Part shown: piece after piece, positions 1-7,719 of the stretch | How the letters are laid out: every line of letters begins with the position of its first letter | Position numbering within the stretch: the stretch's first letter is position 1 | Source: Alphaproteobacteria bacterium | GTDB lineage: Bacteria > Pseudomonadota > Alphaproteobacteria > Caulobacterales > Aquidulcibacteraceae | Assembly (NCBI GenBank): GCA_016124655.1 | Contig: WGNI01000003.1 | Span: 212,520 to 276,519 of the forward strand | Length of the DNA: 64,000 nucleotides | Reading direction: 5' to 3' | Position numbers and translations under genes: made by a program | The notes under the pieces: generated by a model | Databases searched by the model: none | Seen by the model: only the letters and a program-made list of their open reading frames with translations | What the model was told of the DNA's origin: nothing

Positions 1-248
1 CGCATCTGCATCGTGAAACCGACATCCCCGTCGTCGGCGTCGCCAAGACCGCGTTCCGCGATGCGCAGCATTTCAGCACGCCGGTTTTGCGCGGCGCCAG
101 CGCCAAGCCGCTGTTCGTCACCGCCGCAGGCATGGACGCGACGCACGCAGCCGCCCGCGTGCGCGCCATGCACGGCAATTCACGAATCCCGACCTTGCTC
201 AAAACCGCAGACACGCTCGCGCGCGCAACGCTCAGCGCTGACGAATGA
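1..248 (+). CDS. nfi: Endonuclease V (deoxyinosine 3' endonuclease), 3' end only
   Basis: This is the C-terminal part of an open frame that enters from the left edge; the first full codon is at position 3 and the stop is at 246-248. The residues match the end of endonuclease V: an IPVVGVAKTAFR stretch, a RGxSxxPLFVTAAG strand and a final MHGxxRIPxLLKxADxLAR helix. The enzyme cuts DNA near deaminated adenine (inosine) and starts its repair. The catalytic N-terminal half lies outside the window, so activity cannot be judged. The gene converges with tesB and overlaps its 3' end by 17 bp. Confidence 0.8.
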   Translation, partial: HLHRETDIPVVGVAKTAFRDAQHFSTPVLRGASAKPLFVTAAGMDATHAAARVRAMHGNSRIPTLLKTADTLARATLSADE

Positions 249-1098
249 GCCCTTCCTGCGCCACCGACGCCACCAGCGTTCCATCCTGGCGATAGATCGC
301 GCCGCGATTGAAGCCGCGCGCGCCCGACGCGCTGGGGCTGTCCATGTCGTAAAGGTGCCACTCGCTCATGATGGTCGGGCGGTGAAACCAGATGATGTGA
401 TCGAGGCTGGCCGATTGAAAACCGGGCTGCAGCCAATTGGCCGCATGCGGACGCATGCATGTGCTCAACAGCGCCCAGTCCGACGCCCACGCGAGCAGCG
501 CCTGATTCAACGCGGCGTCATCGCCGACCACGCCGTCCGCGCGCAGCCACACCTGCTGCTGCGGCGGCAGTTTTTCAGGGTTCAGCATGGAGCTGAGCTC
601 CATCCAGCGCATGTCGATTGGCCGGCCCTCTTCGGCTTCGCGCGCAAATCGCGCGGGATCGAGGCTGCGCAACTCCCGGAACCGCTCCGCGTCCGGAAAC
701 CCCGCATCCGGCCCAGCGCTCTGCGGCAACGCGGTCTGGTGTTCGTACCCGTCCTCGTGAACTTGAAACGACGCCGCCAGATTCAGGATTTGCTCGCCAT
801 GCTGAATGGCGATCACGCGCCGCGTGGTGAAGCTTTTGCCGTCGCGCGACCGCTCCACTTCATAGAGCACGGGCGCTGCGGGATCGCCCGGCCGGATGAA
901 ATAGGCCTGCAGTGAATGGCACACGCGGCCTTCGATGGTCTGATACGCCGCCATCAGCGCCTGCGCGATCACGTGCCCGCCGAAGATGCGGTGCCGGTCA
1001 GCCGCGCGCGCCCGGCCGCGGAACATGTTCACTTCGATCGGCTCGAGCTTGAGCAGCGCGATCAGGTCTTCAAGCGGTGTCATAGGCGCCTTTCGCAA
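232..1098 (-). CDS. tesB: Acyl-CoA thioesterase II
   Basis: This 288-residue double-hotdog thioesterase hydrolyses medium- and long-chain acyl-CoA to free acid and CoA. The first hotdog carries the FGGHVIAQAL helix. The second carries ASLDHIIWFHRP, with the Asp of the family's catalytic triad, a Ser in DMDSPSA, and the Gln of AQEGLIR near the C-terminus. Length is normal for TesB. An in-frame ATG five codons downstream (1083) gives the typical MTPLEDL start and is equally likely. The minus-strand gene overlaps the end of the endonuclease V gene. Confidence 0.93.
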   Translation of the reverse strand: MRKAPMTPLEDLIALLKLEPIEVNMFRGRARAADRHRIFGGHVIAQALMAAYQTIEGRVCHSLQAYFIRPGDPAAPVLYEVERSRDGKSFTTRRVIAIQHGEQILNLAASFQVHEDGYEHQTALPQSAGPDAGFPDAERFRELRSLDPARFAREAEEGRPIDMRWMELSSMLNPEKLPPQQQVWLRADGVVGDDAALNQALLAWASDWALLSTCMRPHAANWLQPGFQSASLDHIIWFHRPTIMSEWHLYDMDSPSASGARGFNRGAIYRQDGTLVASVAQEGLIRQR

Positions 1099-1132
1099 TT
1101 GCGAAGGCGCTTAGCCCAATCGCTGCGCGCGG

Positions 1133-1558
1133 TCACCCCTCGTCGCGCGGCGCCCGGCGCTGCGCCTTGAGCGCGCCGCGCCGGGTCTTGTCGTCGGTGC
1201 GTTGGCGCCGCGACGCGGTCGGCGGCTTGGTGGCCCGCCGCGGACGCGGCGGCTGCGCCGCCTGGCGGATCAAATCGATCAGCCGCGCACGCGCATCCTC
1301 GCGATTGCGCTCCTGCGTGCGAAACCGCTGCGCCGTGATCACGATCACCCCCTCCTGCGTCAGCCTCGATCCCGCCAGCCGCATCAGCCGCGCGCACACC
1401 GCGTCGCTCAGATTGGGCGATCCGCGCGCGTCGAAGCGCAGCTGCACCGCGGTGGCGAGCTTGTTGACGTTCTGCCCGCCGGGCCCGGAGGCGCGGATGA
1501 AGCGTTCCTCCAGTTCGCGCTCGTCGAGCGCAATCTCAGGCGTGATCTCGATCATCAA
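1133..1558 (-). CDS. arfB: Alternative ribosome-rescue factor, ArfB/YaeJ-type peptidyl-tRNA hydrolase
   Basis: This 141-residue release-factor-like protein has the GPGGQNVNK motif; the GGQ at residues 27-29 enters the peptidyl-transferase centre and frees the nascent chain. There is no stop-codon recognition domain. Instead it has a basic C-terminal tail rich in Arg and Lys (about residues 100-141), which in ArfB occupies the empty mRNA channel of a stalled ribosome. Length is normal (about 140). It is a single minus-strand gene lying 34 nt upstream of tesB. Confidence 0.93.
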   Translation of the reverse strand: MMIEITPEIALDERELEERFIRASGPGGQNVNKLATAVQLRFDARGSPNLSDAVCARLMRLAGSRLTQEGVIVITAQRFRTQERNREDARARLIDLIRQAAQPPRPRRATKPPTASRRQRTDDKTRRGALKAQRRAPRDEG

Positions 1559-1585
1559 AACGACTCGCGGCTTACGCGCGCGAGT

Positions 1586-1801
1586 TTACGTGCGTTGGCG
1601 CTTGGCCGACATCGCCGTCATGCGCCGTAGGCCGAACGCGGCCATCGGCGCGGCGCGTTCCGCGATCGGATCGCGCTGCCCTTCCAGCCAGGCGTCGACC
1701 GCCTCGCGGATCAGCTCGGAGCGCGTGACCCCTTGGGCGGCCGCACTGGCGTCGAGCCGGCGGGTCTGCTCCGGCGACAGATATATCTGCGTGCGCTGCA
1801 T
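1586..1801 (-). CDS. Orphan ribbon-helix-helix (VapB/CopG-type) antitoxin-like regulator
   Basis: A 71-residue protein. Residues 1-40 form a ribbon-helix-helix DNA-binding unit: an RTQIYL strand, QTRRLDASA helix and TRSELIREAVDAWLEG helix. The first 40 residues are clearly paralogous to the VapB at 2229-2513 (shared RTQI-L, QT-LD, G-TRS-LIREAVDA-L). No toxin gene follows it; arfB starts 28 nt downstream. A perfect palindrome built from TACATCG overlaps its start codon and is a likely operator. It may be a solitary antitoxin that can influence the adjacent VapBC pair; that role is inferred. Confidence 0.75.
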   Translation of the reverse strand: MQRTQIYLSPEQTRRLDASAAAQGVTRSELIREAVDAWLEGQRDPIAERAAPMAAFGLRRMTAMSAKRQRT

Positions 1802-1814
1802 ACATCGCGATGTA
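1801..1814. promoter_or_regulatory. Palindromic candidate operator of the orphan RHH gene
   Basis: TACATCGCGATGTA is a perfect 14-bp palindrome whose left edge touches the ATG of the RHH gene at 1801. The half-site TACATCG occurs twice more at the start of vapB (2513-2519 and 2525-2531). RHH antitoxins usually bind repeated half-sites in their own promoter, so this is a plausible operator, but no binding evidence exists. Confidence 0.5.
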
Positions 1815-1863
1815 CAACACTTTCAGCCGCTTGCCAACTTATCCACAGGCTGCGCCGGCGCGC

Positions 1864-2232
1864 TCAGGGCTGTTCCAGCCGGGCGATCATCGGGAAGTGT
1901 TTCGCATTCAGCGTGACGAGCGGGAGTTTCGTGACTTGCGCGGTGGCGGCGATGAGCGCGTCGAATGCGTCAAGGCCATGCGATGGCGCATAGCGCCGAT
2001 AGAGCGCCCCAGCGCGGGCAGCGATCACCGCGTCGATCTGCAGGACCACGCAGGCCGAAAGAGCCTGTTCGACCTCAGCCTCGTCTTTTCGCGTCTGCGC
2101 GCCCTGATAAAGCTCCATCACGCTGATCGCTGAGGTGTGCAGCACGGCTTTCGCGCGCCGGGCCATCCACCCCAACATGCGCTCGTCCTGCCGAATGACG
2201 CCCACCAGAATGCAGGTGTCGAGCAGGATCAC
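1864..2232 (-). CDS. vapC: VapC-type PIN-domain ribonuclease toxin
   Basis: This 122-residue PIN protein has the expected acidic residues: Asp in LLDTCILVG near the N-terminus, Glu in SVMELYQG, and the Asp pair in HGLDAFDALIAA. VapC toxins are Mg-dependent RNases, usually cutting tRNA or rRNA. The frame stays open upstream, but the GTG at 2232 is preferred because it overlaps the vapB stop (GTGA), the usual translational coupling in TA operons, and places the PIN Asp close to the N-terminus. The gene lies just downstream of its antitoxin. Confidence 0.88.
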   Translation of the reverse strand: MILLDTCILVGVIRQDERMLGWMARRAKAVLHTSAISVMELYQGAQTRKDEAEVEQALSACVVLQIDAVIAARAGALYRRYAPSHGLDAFDALIAATAQVTKLPLVTLNAKHFPMIARLEQP

Positions 2233-2513
2233 GGCTTGCGGCGGAGGCGCGGGGCAGACGCCTCTAGCCGCACCAGGCGCTTGGACAGATCCCCGCGCCA
2301 CGCCTTCTGCCGCGCCTCAAACCCTTCCAGCTTCGCGCCCGAGCTTTTGCTCATCAGCGCAAGCATTGCAGCGCCGGTCTTGGGCCGGGGCGCAGCGAGA
2401 AACGCATCCACGGCTTCCCGGATCAGATCAGACCGCGTACGGCCCTCGGCGCACGCACGAGAGTCAAGCGCCTTGGTCTGCGCCGCAGTCAGAAAGATTT
2501 GGGTCCGGTTCAT
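2229..2513 (-). CDS. vapB: VapB-type ribbon-helix-helix antitoxin
   Basis: A 94-residue antitoxin. The N-terminal RHH domain (about residues 1-42) starts RTQIFL and contains TRSDLIREAVDAFLAA; the remaining basic, flexible tail should wrap the toxin. It overlaps vapC by 4 bp and is transcribed first, the classic order. Two direct copies of TACATCG lie at and just upstream of the start codon. The N-terminal domain closely resembles the orphan RHH protein 430 bp downstream. Confidence 0.88.
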   Translation of the reverse strand: MNRTQIFLTAAQTKALDSRACAEGRTRSDLIREAVDAFLAAPRPKTGAAMLALMSKSSGAKLEGFEARQKAWRGDLSKRLVRLEASAPRLRRKP

Positions 2514-2531
2514 ACATCGTCATATACATCG
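2513..2531. promoter_or_regulatory. Two TACATCG direct repeats at the vapB start
   Basis: TACATCG occurs at 2513-2519 and 2525-2531, spaced 12 bp start to start (about one helical turn). The gene-proximal copy is placed relative to the ATG exactly as in the orphan RHH gene (CATACATCG in both). This is a probable VapB or VapBC operator, inferred from position and repetition. Confidence 0.5.
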
Positions 2532-2555
2532 CCAGGGCCGGCGCCGCAAACCCGC

Positions 2556-3716
2556 TCATCCCAAAAGCTCCCGCCCGATCAGATAGCGGCGGATTTCGTT
2601 CGTGCCCGCGCCGATGTCGTAGAGCTTGGCGTCGCGCAACAGCCGCCCGGTGGGATAATCATTGATATAGCCGTTGCCGCCCAGCGCCTGGATCGCTTCC
2701 AGCGCCACCTTCACCGCGCTTTCCGAAGCGTAGAGAATGGCGCCCGCCGCATCCTGGCGCGTGGTCAGCCCGCGATCGCACGCCTTCGCCACCGCATAGA
2801 CATACGCGCGAGAGGTCGAGAGCGCGACATACATGTCCGCCACCTTCGCCTGCATCAGTTGAAACTCCCCGATCGGCTTGCCGAACTGCTTGCGCTCCTT
2901 CACGTACGGCACAACCACATCAAGCGCCGCCTGCATGATCCCAAGCGGGCCCGCCGCCAGAACAGCGCGCTCATAATCAAGCCCGCTCATCAGCACCTGC
3001 ACACCCCCGCCGACAGGGCCCATCACATTCTCTTCCGGCACTTCGCAATCGGTGAAAACAAGTTCGGCCGTGTCGCTGCCGCGCATGCCGATCTTGTCGA
3101 GCTTGGGCGACACCGAAAAACCCTTGAAGCCTTTCTCGATCAGAAACGCGGTGATCCCTTTCGGCCCCGCATCGGAATCGGTTTTCGCGTACACCACCAG
3201 CGTGTCGGCTTCCGGCGCATTGGTGATCCACATCTTGGTTCCGTTGAGCACATAGACATCGCCGCGCTTGTCCGCGCGCAGCTTCATGCTCACCACGTCC
3301 GAGCCCGAACCCGCCTCGCTCATCGCCAGCGAGCCGACATGATCGCCGCCGATCAGCTTCGGCAGATAGCGTTTCTTCTGCTCCGGCGTGGCCCAGCGGC
3401 GGATTTGATTGACGCACAAATTCGAATGCGCGCCGTACGACAGGCCCACCGCGGCCGACGCGCGCGACACCTCCTCCATCGCCACCACGTGCTCAAGATA
3501 GCCGAGCCCCGATCCGCCCCACTCGGTCTCCACCGTGATTCCATGCAGGCCGAGCGCGCCGAGCCGCGTCCACAGATCGCGCGGGAATTGGTTGGATTTG
3601 TCGATGGCGTCCGCGCGCGGCGCGATCTCGCTTTGCGCAAAGCGCTCCGTCAGGTCGCGGATTTGTTCAGCGGTTTCGCCGAGATCGAAGTCAAGCTTGG
3701 GCGCGTTGGTCAGCAT
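2556..3716 (-). CDS. ivd: Isovaleryl-CoA dehydrogenase
   Basis: This 386-residue acyl-CoA dehydrogenase oxidises isovaleryl-CoA to 3-methylcrotonyl-CoA in leucine breakdown, passing electrons to ETF. It has the ACAD signatures [10 protein letters not shown] (about 131-140) and [11 protein letters not shown], plus the C-terminal [14 protein letters not shown]. The catalytic Glu (about 249) sits in [13 protein letters not shown], the helix-G position typical of isovaleryl-CoA dehydrogenase rather than short- or medium-chain enzymes. Length is normal. The methylcrotonyl-CoA carboxylase genes often found beside ivd are not here. Confidence 0.92.
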   Translation of the reverse strand: MLTNAPKLDFDLGETAEQIRDLTERFAQSEIAPRADAIDKSNQFPRDLWTRLGALGLHGITVETEWGGSGLGYLEHVVAMEEVSRASAAVGLSYGAHSNLCVNQIRRWATPEQKKRYLPKLIGGDHVGSLAMSEAGSGSDVVSMKLRADKRGDVYVLNGTKMWITNAPEADTLVVYAKTDSDAGPKGITAFLIEKGFKGFSVSPKLDKIGMRGSDTAELVFTDCEVPEENVMGPVGGGVQVLMSGLDYERAVLAAGPLGIMQAALDVVVPYVKERKQFGKPIGEFQLMQAKVADMYVALSTSRAYVYAVAKACDRGLTTRQDAAGAILYASESAVKVALEAIQALGGNGYINDYPTGRLLRDAKLYDIGAGTNEIRRYLIGRELLG

Positions 3717-3861
3717 GTCTGCTTGTACGCCGCGCGCGCGGGCGCCGGCAATGTCGCGGCGGCCAAGACGCGTCAGCCGAATCCGGAAGCCCGTCTTGGC
3801 GAAGAGACCGCGAAATCAAGAAACTTGGATAACGTCCGATGTGATCTCAACCGGATGGGAT

Positions 3862-4659
3862 CTAGCGCGGCTGCTGGGCGTGCCACGCCGCAACCGCCAG
3901 ACCCGCCAATCCCAGAACCGCCAGCGCCGCCCCGGCCGGCGTATCCGCCGCCGCGGCCGCGTCAGACATGAAGAACGCGCCCGCCATCGCCAGCGCGGCA
4001 CAGCTCAGCGCAGCGACAACCGCGATCGCAGCCCAATCGCCACGCCCTGCACGCGCGCGCGGCGCGTCATCCGCAAGCACCGTCAGCAACAGCGGCTCTT
4101 CCGCATCGTCGCTGTTCGGCAGGAACGCAGGCGCGGAGGCGACCGGCGCGCCGAGCACGGCGCAGGAAGGATCGATCTCCGGCTGCAGCCACAGGCTCGG
4201 CGCAGCGCCCGCCGGCGCATCCGACAAATAGAGCGCCTGCTCCGCGATCCGCCGCCGCACCAAAGGCTCCACCACCGCGCTGTCGCCCAGCACCGAGGAT
4301 TTGCGCCACGCCAGCATCGCCATGGCCGCCGCGGCGTGATCGCCGCTCTGCACGCGGCGCAACACCTCCGACCCCGCAAACGCATCCCATCCGATCGAGT
4401 GCCCAAACGACGCCAGCGCATCGATCTGCGCCTGGCCAAGCCCGTCCGGCAGCGCCGCGTTCATCGCCCGCATCAGGGCATCGAGATCGGCGCGCAGCGC
4501 GTCCAGCGCGTCTTCAGGTCCAACAGAACGGGCCGCCGCAGACGCTGCCCCATGGCCCACCAGGAACCGCCCGTCCTGCAACGGCACGGGGCGGTCCAGA
4601 AAACCTTCAAAGCGGGCGATGAAGCGCACGCCATCCGCGGACACGGCATAGTGGGGCAT
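3862..4659 (-). CDS. Lysozyme-like (GH24-type fold) protein with C-terminal membrane segments
   Basis: A 265-residue protein starting MPHYAVSADG. Residues 8-130 resemble GH24 muramidases: FIARFEGF with the catalytic Glu, an Asp 11 residues later, then FLVGHG where phage enzymes have TIGYGH, followed by DALASFGHSIG and GDHAAAAMAMLAW as in the second lysozyme lobe. The catalytic Thr appears replaced (Leu/Val), so activity is uncertain. Two hydrophobic segments near the C-terminus (about 205-225 and 235-255) suggest membrane anchoring. There are no holin, spanin or other phage genes nearby. The start at 4659 is preferred; the longer frame to 4728 adds an Arg/Pro-rich stretch unlike a natural N-terminus. 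Confidence 0.65.
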   Translation of the reverse strand: MPHYAVSADGVRFIARFEGFLDRPVPLQDGRFLVGHGAASAAARSVGPEDALDALRADLDALMRAMNAALPDGLGQAQIDALASFGHSIGWDAFAGSEVLRRVQSGDHAAAAMAMLAWRKSSVLGDSAVVEPLVRRRIAEQALYLSDAPAGAAPSLWLQPEIDPSCAVLGAPVASAPAFLPNSDDAEEPLLLTVLADDAPRARAGRGDWAAIAVVAALSCAALAMAGAFFMSDAAAAADTPAGAALAVLGLAGLAVAAWHAQQPR

Positions 4660-4770
4660 GGGCCTTAACCTTGCTGGGCGTGCGCTGTCCCGATCGGGGG
4701 CGCCGCGGGGAAATCGTTCCCCGCCCACGCAAGTGCGGGGCCAGACTTCGCGCCCCAGGCGAACAGCCCT

Positions 4771-6165
4771 TCAGGACAGCAGGAACAGCGTCGCCAGACC
4801 CAGGAAGGACAAAAACCCGATCACGTCGGTCACGAACGTCACGAACACCGACGAGGACACCGCAGGGTCCGCGCCGGCGCGCCGCAACGCCAGCGGCACC
4901 AGGATGCCGGCCAGGCCCGCGCAGGTGAAATTGATCAGCACCGCCAGCGCGATGGCCAGCGCCAGCCCCGCGCTCTGGAACCACACGCCCGCCACCAGGG
5001 CCAGGACGGCGGCGAACAGCACGCCGTTGGACAGCCCCGTCATCGCCTCGCGCAGGACGTAGCGCGGCGCGTTCCCCGCGGTCAGCTCCTTGTTGGAGAT
5101 CGCGCGGATCGCCACCGCCAGCGCCTGCGTCCCGGCATTGCCGCCCATCGAGGCCACGATCGGCATCAGCACGGCCAGCGCCACCAATTGCTCGATCGAG
5201 CCGGAGAAGGCAGAGATCACCGAAGAGGCCACCAGCGCCGTGGCCAGATTGACCAGGATCCACGGCGCCCGCGCCAAAACAGAGCGCGCCACCGTGTCGG
5301 ACTGGCTGGCGTCGGACACGCCCGACAACCGCAACAGGTCTTCCCCGCCCTCTTCCTGGATGACCTCGACGATATCGTCGACCGTCACCATGCCGGTCAG
5401 CTTGCCGGCCTCGTCCACCACCGGCGCGGAGGCGAGGTGATATTTTCGGAACGTCTGGGCGACCTCTTCCTGGTCCATCTCCGGACGAATCAAAGCCAGC
5501 GGCGGCTTCATGATCTCCGCGAGCGCGGTCTCGCGGCCATGCCGCAACAGCTTCGACACCGGCACCGCCCCGATCGGGCGCATCCGCGGATCGACCACAT
5601 AGATCTCGAAGAAGTCGTCCGGCAGCTCCGCGCGGTCCGCGCGCATGCGGTCGATCACGTGGCCGACATTGGCGCCCTCCGGCGCAGCCACGTATTCGCG
5701 CTGCATCAGGCGCCCGGCAGTCTCCTCGTCGAAGGACAGCGCCTCTTCCACCGCCAGCCGCACATCCGCCGGCGCCTCCGCCAGCACCTCATCGAGGCGG
5801 TCGCGCTCGATGTCGGCCGCGACCGCCGCGGCGTCGTCGGTGTCGAGTTCATTGAGCGCCTGGCCGAGATAATCCGCCGGCAACAGCGGCAGCACGTCCT
5901 CGCGCCGCTCCCAGTCGAGATTGGCCAGCCATTCCGGCGGCAGCGAGGAACCGACGAGCCGCAGCACATGGCGCATCGCCTCGCCGGGCAGATGCTCGAT
6001 GACATCGGCGATGTCGGCGGGATCAAGCGATCCGAGCATGCGGCGCAGCAGCGGCGCGTCCCGGTCGCCGGCCGCGCCGATCACCCGCGCCAGGAACGCC
6101 GGATCGTCGGAAGGCGCCGCCGGCGCCGGCGCTTCTTCGCGCGCGGGCTGATCGTCCATGGTCAT
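4771..6165 (-). CDS. mgtE: MgtE-family magnesium transporter/channel
   Basis: A 464-residue inner-membrane protein with the full MgtE layout: an MgtE_N helical domain (about 35-135, including LLRRMLGSLDPADIADVIEHL), two CBS domains (about 150-270, with MKPPLALIRPEMDQEEVAQ and KLTGMVTVDDIVEVI) and five transmembrane helices (about 300-464). The pore region contains PIVASMGGNAGTQALAV. In MgtE the cytosolic domains sense Mg2+ and close the channel when Mg2+ is high. It is a single gene with no recognisable Mg riboswitch upstream. Confidence 0.94.
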   Translation of the reverse strand: MTMDDQPAREEAPAPAAPSDDPAFLARVIGAAGDRDAPLLRRMLGSLDPADIADVIEHLPGEAMRHVLRLVGSSLPPEWLANLDWERREDVLPLLPADYLGQALNELDTDDAAAVAADIERDRLDEVLAEAPADVRLAVEEALSFDEETAGRLMQREYVAAPEGANVGHVIDRMRADRAELPDDFFEIYVVDPRMRPIGAVPVSKLLRHGRETALAEIMKPPLALIRPEMDQEEVAQTFRKYHLASAPVVDEAGKLTGMVTVDDIVEVIQEEGGEDLLRLSGVSDASQSDTVARSVLARAPWILVNLATALVASSVISAFSGSIEQLVALAVLMPIVASMGGNAGTQALAVAIRAISNKELTAGNAPRYVLREAMTGLSNGVLFAAVLALVAGVWFQSAGLALAIALAVLINFTCAGLAGILVPLALRRAGADPAVSSSVFVTFVTDVIGFLSFLGLATLFLLS

Positions 6166-6470
6166 GGCCCGCCTCCCGCGCGCTGATTGTGAATCACATC
6201 GTGAAGGCGAAACGCTGCGTCGGCGCGCGCGTCAAGTCTGGGCAGTGCGGCAATGGGTCGGCAATTGGCGTTCGCTGTGTTTGCTCAGCCGGCGCCGCGC
6301 GCATGGCAAGGGTCCGCCTTCGCCCTTTGGGCTTCGGCGGGACAGCCTTCTCTGCGCTGCGCGCAGCGATCGCTCGCGCGGCCGACAGGCGACACGTCAC
6401 CTATACAAGCGCGCCAAAAGCTAGGCTGGTTTCTAGCTGCATGGCCTGCCTCGTCCGGCTCGCGAGATCG
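6166..6470. other. 305-bp gene-free region carrying one copy of a 65-bp repeat
   Basis: Between mgtE and the GIY-YIG gene no reading frame looks coding; short frames on both strands are Arg/Ala-rich with no family signature. The only recognisable structure is the 65-bp repeat at 6305-6369. The mgtE promoter should lie at its left side. Confidence 0.6.
6305..6369. repeat. 65-bp direct repeat, copy 1
   Basis: Identical over 65 bp and in the same orientation to 6807-6871. Internally it has an imperfect hairpin (CCGCC...CCC-TTT-GGG...GGCGG) and the palindrome GCTGCGCGCAGC. The two copies bracket the GIY-YIG gene. Confidence 0.9.
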
Positions 6471-6707
6471 TCATAACCGCTTCTTCGCGAAGGCCCGGCC
6501 CGAGCCCGACTTCAGGTACCGCTCAAATGCAAGGGCGCGTTTCTCATCGTCGAACGCGACGTAGGTCCGAACGCGCCACGGCAGGAATTTCGCGGTGTGG
6601 GTCACATGCCCAGCATTGTGCGATTTCACGCGGGCCTGCACGTCATCCGTGACGCCGACATAGAAATGTTCGCCTTCGATGCTCTCAAGAATGTAGACGT
6701 ACTTCAT
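6471..6707 (-). CDS. Small GIY-YIG nuclease-domain protein
   Basis: This 78-residue protein consists only of a GIY-YIG domain. It has VYIL near the N-terminus (GIY equivalent), FYVGVT (YIG equivalent), the catalytic Arg in VQARVKSHN, a His in the same helix, and the conserved Glu in ALAFERYLKSGSGRAF. It belongs to the small free-standing UPF0213/YhbQ-like group, common and poorly understood in bacteria, sometimes linked to DNA repair. Copies of a 65-bp repeat lie on both sides (about 100 bp away on each side). Confidence 0.88.
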   Translation of the reverse strand: MKYVYILESIEGEHFYVGVTDDVQARVKSHNAGHVTHTAKFLPWRVRTYVAFDDEKRALAFERYLKSGSGRAFAKKRL

Positions 6708-6806
6708 CGGCCAGTCCGCCTTCGCCCGCAGGACTAAGGCGAGGCAGCCTCCGCTTCCGTCGCCTCAAATCTGGGTCTCGGCTTGCCCAGCCGAAGCTGC
6801 GCGCGG

Positions 6807-6871
6807 GGCAAGGGTCCGCCTTCGCCCTTTGGGCTTCGGCGGGACAGCCTTCTCTGCGCTGCGCGCAGCGA
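6807..6871. repeat. 65-bp direct repeat, copy 2
   Basis: Perfect second copy of 6305-6369. It ends 4 bp from the 3' end of the tRNA-Leu gene, where the transcript would terminate. Its hairpin-forming halves could help end tRNA transcription, but there is no T-run. Confidence 0.9.
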
Positions 6872-6875
6872 AGGC

Positions 6876-6960
6876 TGGTGCGCTCGAGAGGACTCGAACC
6901 TCCACGGGTCTCCCCGCTACCACCTCAAGGTAGTGCGTCTACCAATTCCGCCACGAGCGC
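6876..6960 (-). tRNA. tRNA-Leu, anticodon GAG
   Basis: An 85-nt gene read on the minus strand. The acceptor stem GCGCTCG pairs with CGAGCGC, followed by a discriminator A and an encoded CCA. The D arm GTGGCGGAATTGGTAGACGC is typical of tRNA-Leu. The anticodon stem CTACC/GGTAG holds the loop TTGAGGT, giving anticodon GAG (reads CTC/CTT). A long variable arm and the T-arm GGTTCGAGTCC complete the class II structure. Confidence 0.97.
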
Positions 6961-7011
6961 ATTCAGGGTGCGGCGGGGTATCAGATCGCCCCGGGCGCGG
7001 CAAGGGCGGCG

Positions 7012-7719
7012 TCAGCTCGGCGCAGCGCTCACCACCAGGGCTGCGTCGCCGAACGGCGCGCGAAACCGCGCCAATCGGGCAAAGCTGATGGTGCGATACC
7101 CCATCACCGGCTCGACCACGACGAACGTGTCCCCGTCATGGCCAACGACGACCAAATAATGATCCACCATCGCCAGCCCGGTCCATTCCGACACCCGCGC
7201 CGTGCGCGCGATCAGCGCGTTACGGGCGAACCCGACGACCGGAACATCGCCGCCTGGCAGCACGCGTTGTTGCAGAAAGATCGACGGCGCGCGCACCGGC
7301 GTCAGCACCGGACGGCCCTGCTCCAGTTCGCGAATGAGCCCGTCTTGCGGCAATCGCACCGCGCTGGCCAGAAGCCCCGCGCCCTGCGCCATCGCCGTCA
7401 ATTCGCTCATGGAATAGCCGTGCGGCTGCGCTGGCGGATGCGCCGTGAATAACCCGTTTCCAGTGACGCCCACGCCCTGCCAATAGCTGATGACGCTGGC
7501 CAGCGCATGCGCGCCGCAAGACGGCCCCGAGCGCTGGCGGTCATGCGCCACCGGCAGCACGAGCGTCTCCGCCGGCTGCACCCGGCGATCCAGCCATTCA
7601 AAGCTGTTGGCCCCACTGGACTGCGCGAACGCGTCGATCGTCGGGGTCGGCGTGACGGCGCATCCGGCTGCGCCCGCCGCAAGGGCGATCGCAGCCAGCG
7701 CAAACCGATGCGGCGTCAA
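7012..7719 (-). CDS. Lipoprotein C39-like cysteine peptidase (PA2778-like)
   Basis: A 235-residue predicted lipoprotein. The hydrophobic N-terminus ends in an AAGC lipobox. The papain-like core shows SGPSCGAHALASVISYW (catalytic Cys with the preceding oxyanion region) and later VDHYLVVVGHDGDTFVVVEP (catalytic His and acidic residue), the C39/C70-like order. A TTG start at 7719 is chosen because it overlaps the upstream stop (TTGA) and puts the signal sequence at the N-terminus; a longer frame adds only Arg/Gly-rich residues. It lacks the TPR tail seen in some PA2778-family proteins. The substrate is unknown. Confidence 0.72.
   Translation of the reverse strand: MTPHRFALAAIALAAGAAGCAVTPTPTIDAFAQSSGANSFEWLDRRVQPAETLVLPVAHDRQRSGPSCGAHALASVISYWQGVGVTGNGLFTAHPPAQPHGYSMSELTAMAQGAGLLASAVRLPQDGLIRELEQGRPVLTPVRAPSIFLQQRVLPGGDVPVVGFARNALIARTARVSEWTGLAMVDHYLVVVGHDGDTFVVVEPVMGYRTISFARLARFRAPFGDAALVVSAAPS

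Noticed and set aside
2499..3971. 490-codon plus-strand frame opposite ivd
   Set aside because: Antisense shadow; no start signal or family match.
3862..4659. Remnant prophage lysis module
   Set aside because: Only a lysozyme-like fold is present; no holin, spanin, integrase, or structural gene nearby.
4660..4770. Phosphate or Mg riboswitch between the lysozyme-like gene and mgtE
   Set aside because: This stretch is downstream of mgtE on its strand and shows no conserved riboswitch core; the mgtE leader at 6166 also shows none.
6471..6707. Homing endonuclease in a mobile intron
   Set aside because: It is a short free-standing GIY-YIG protein, not inside an interrupted gene or intron-like RNA fold.
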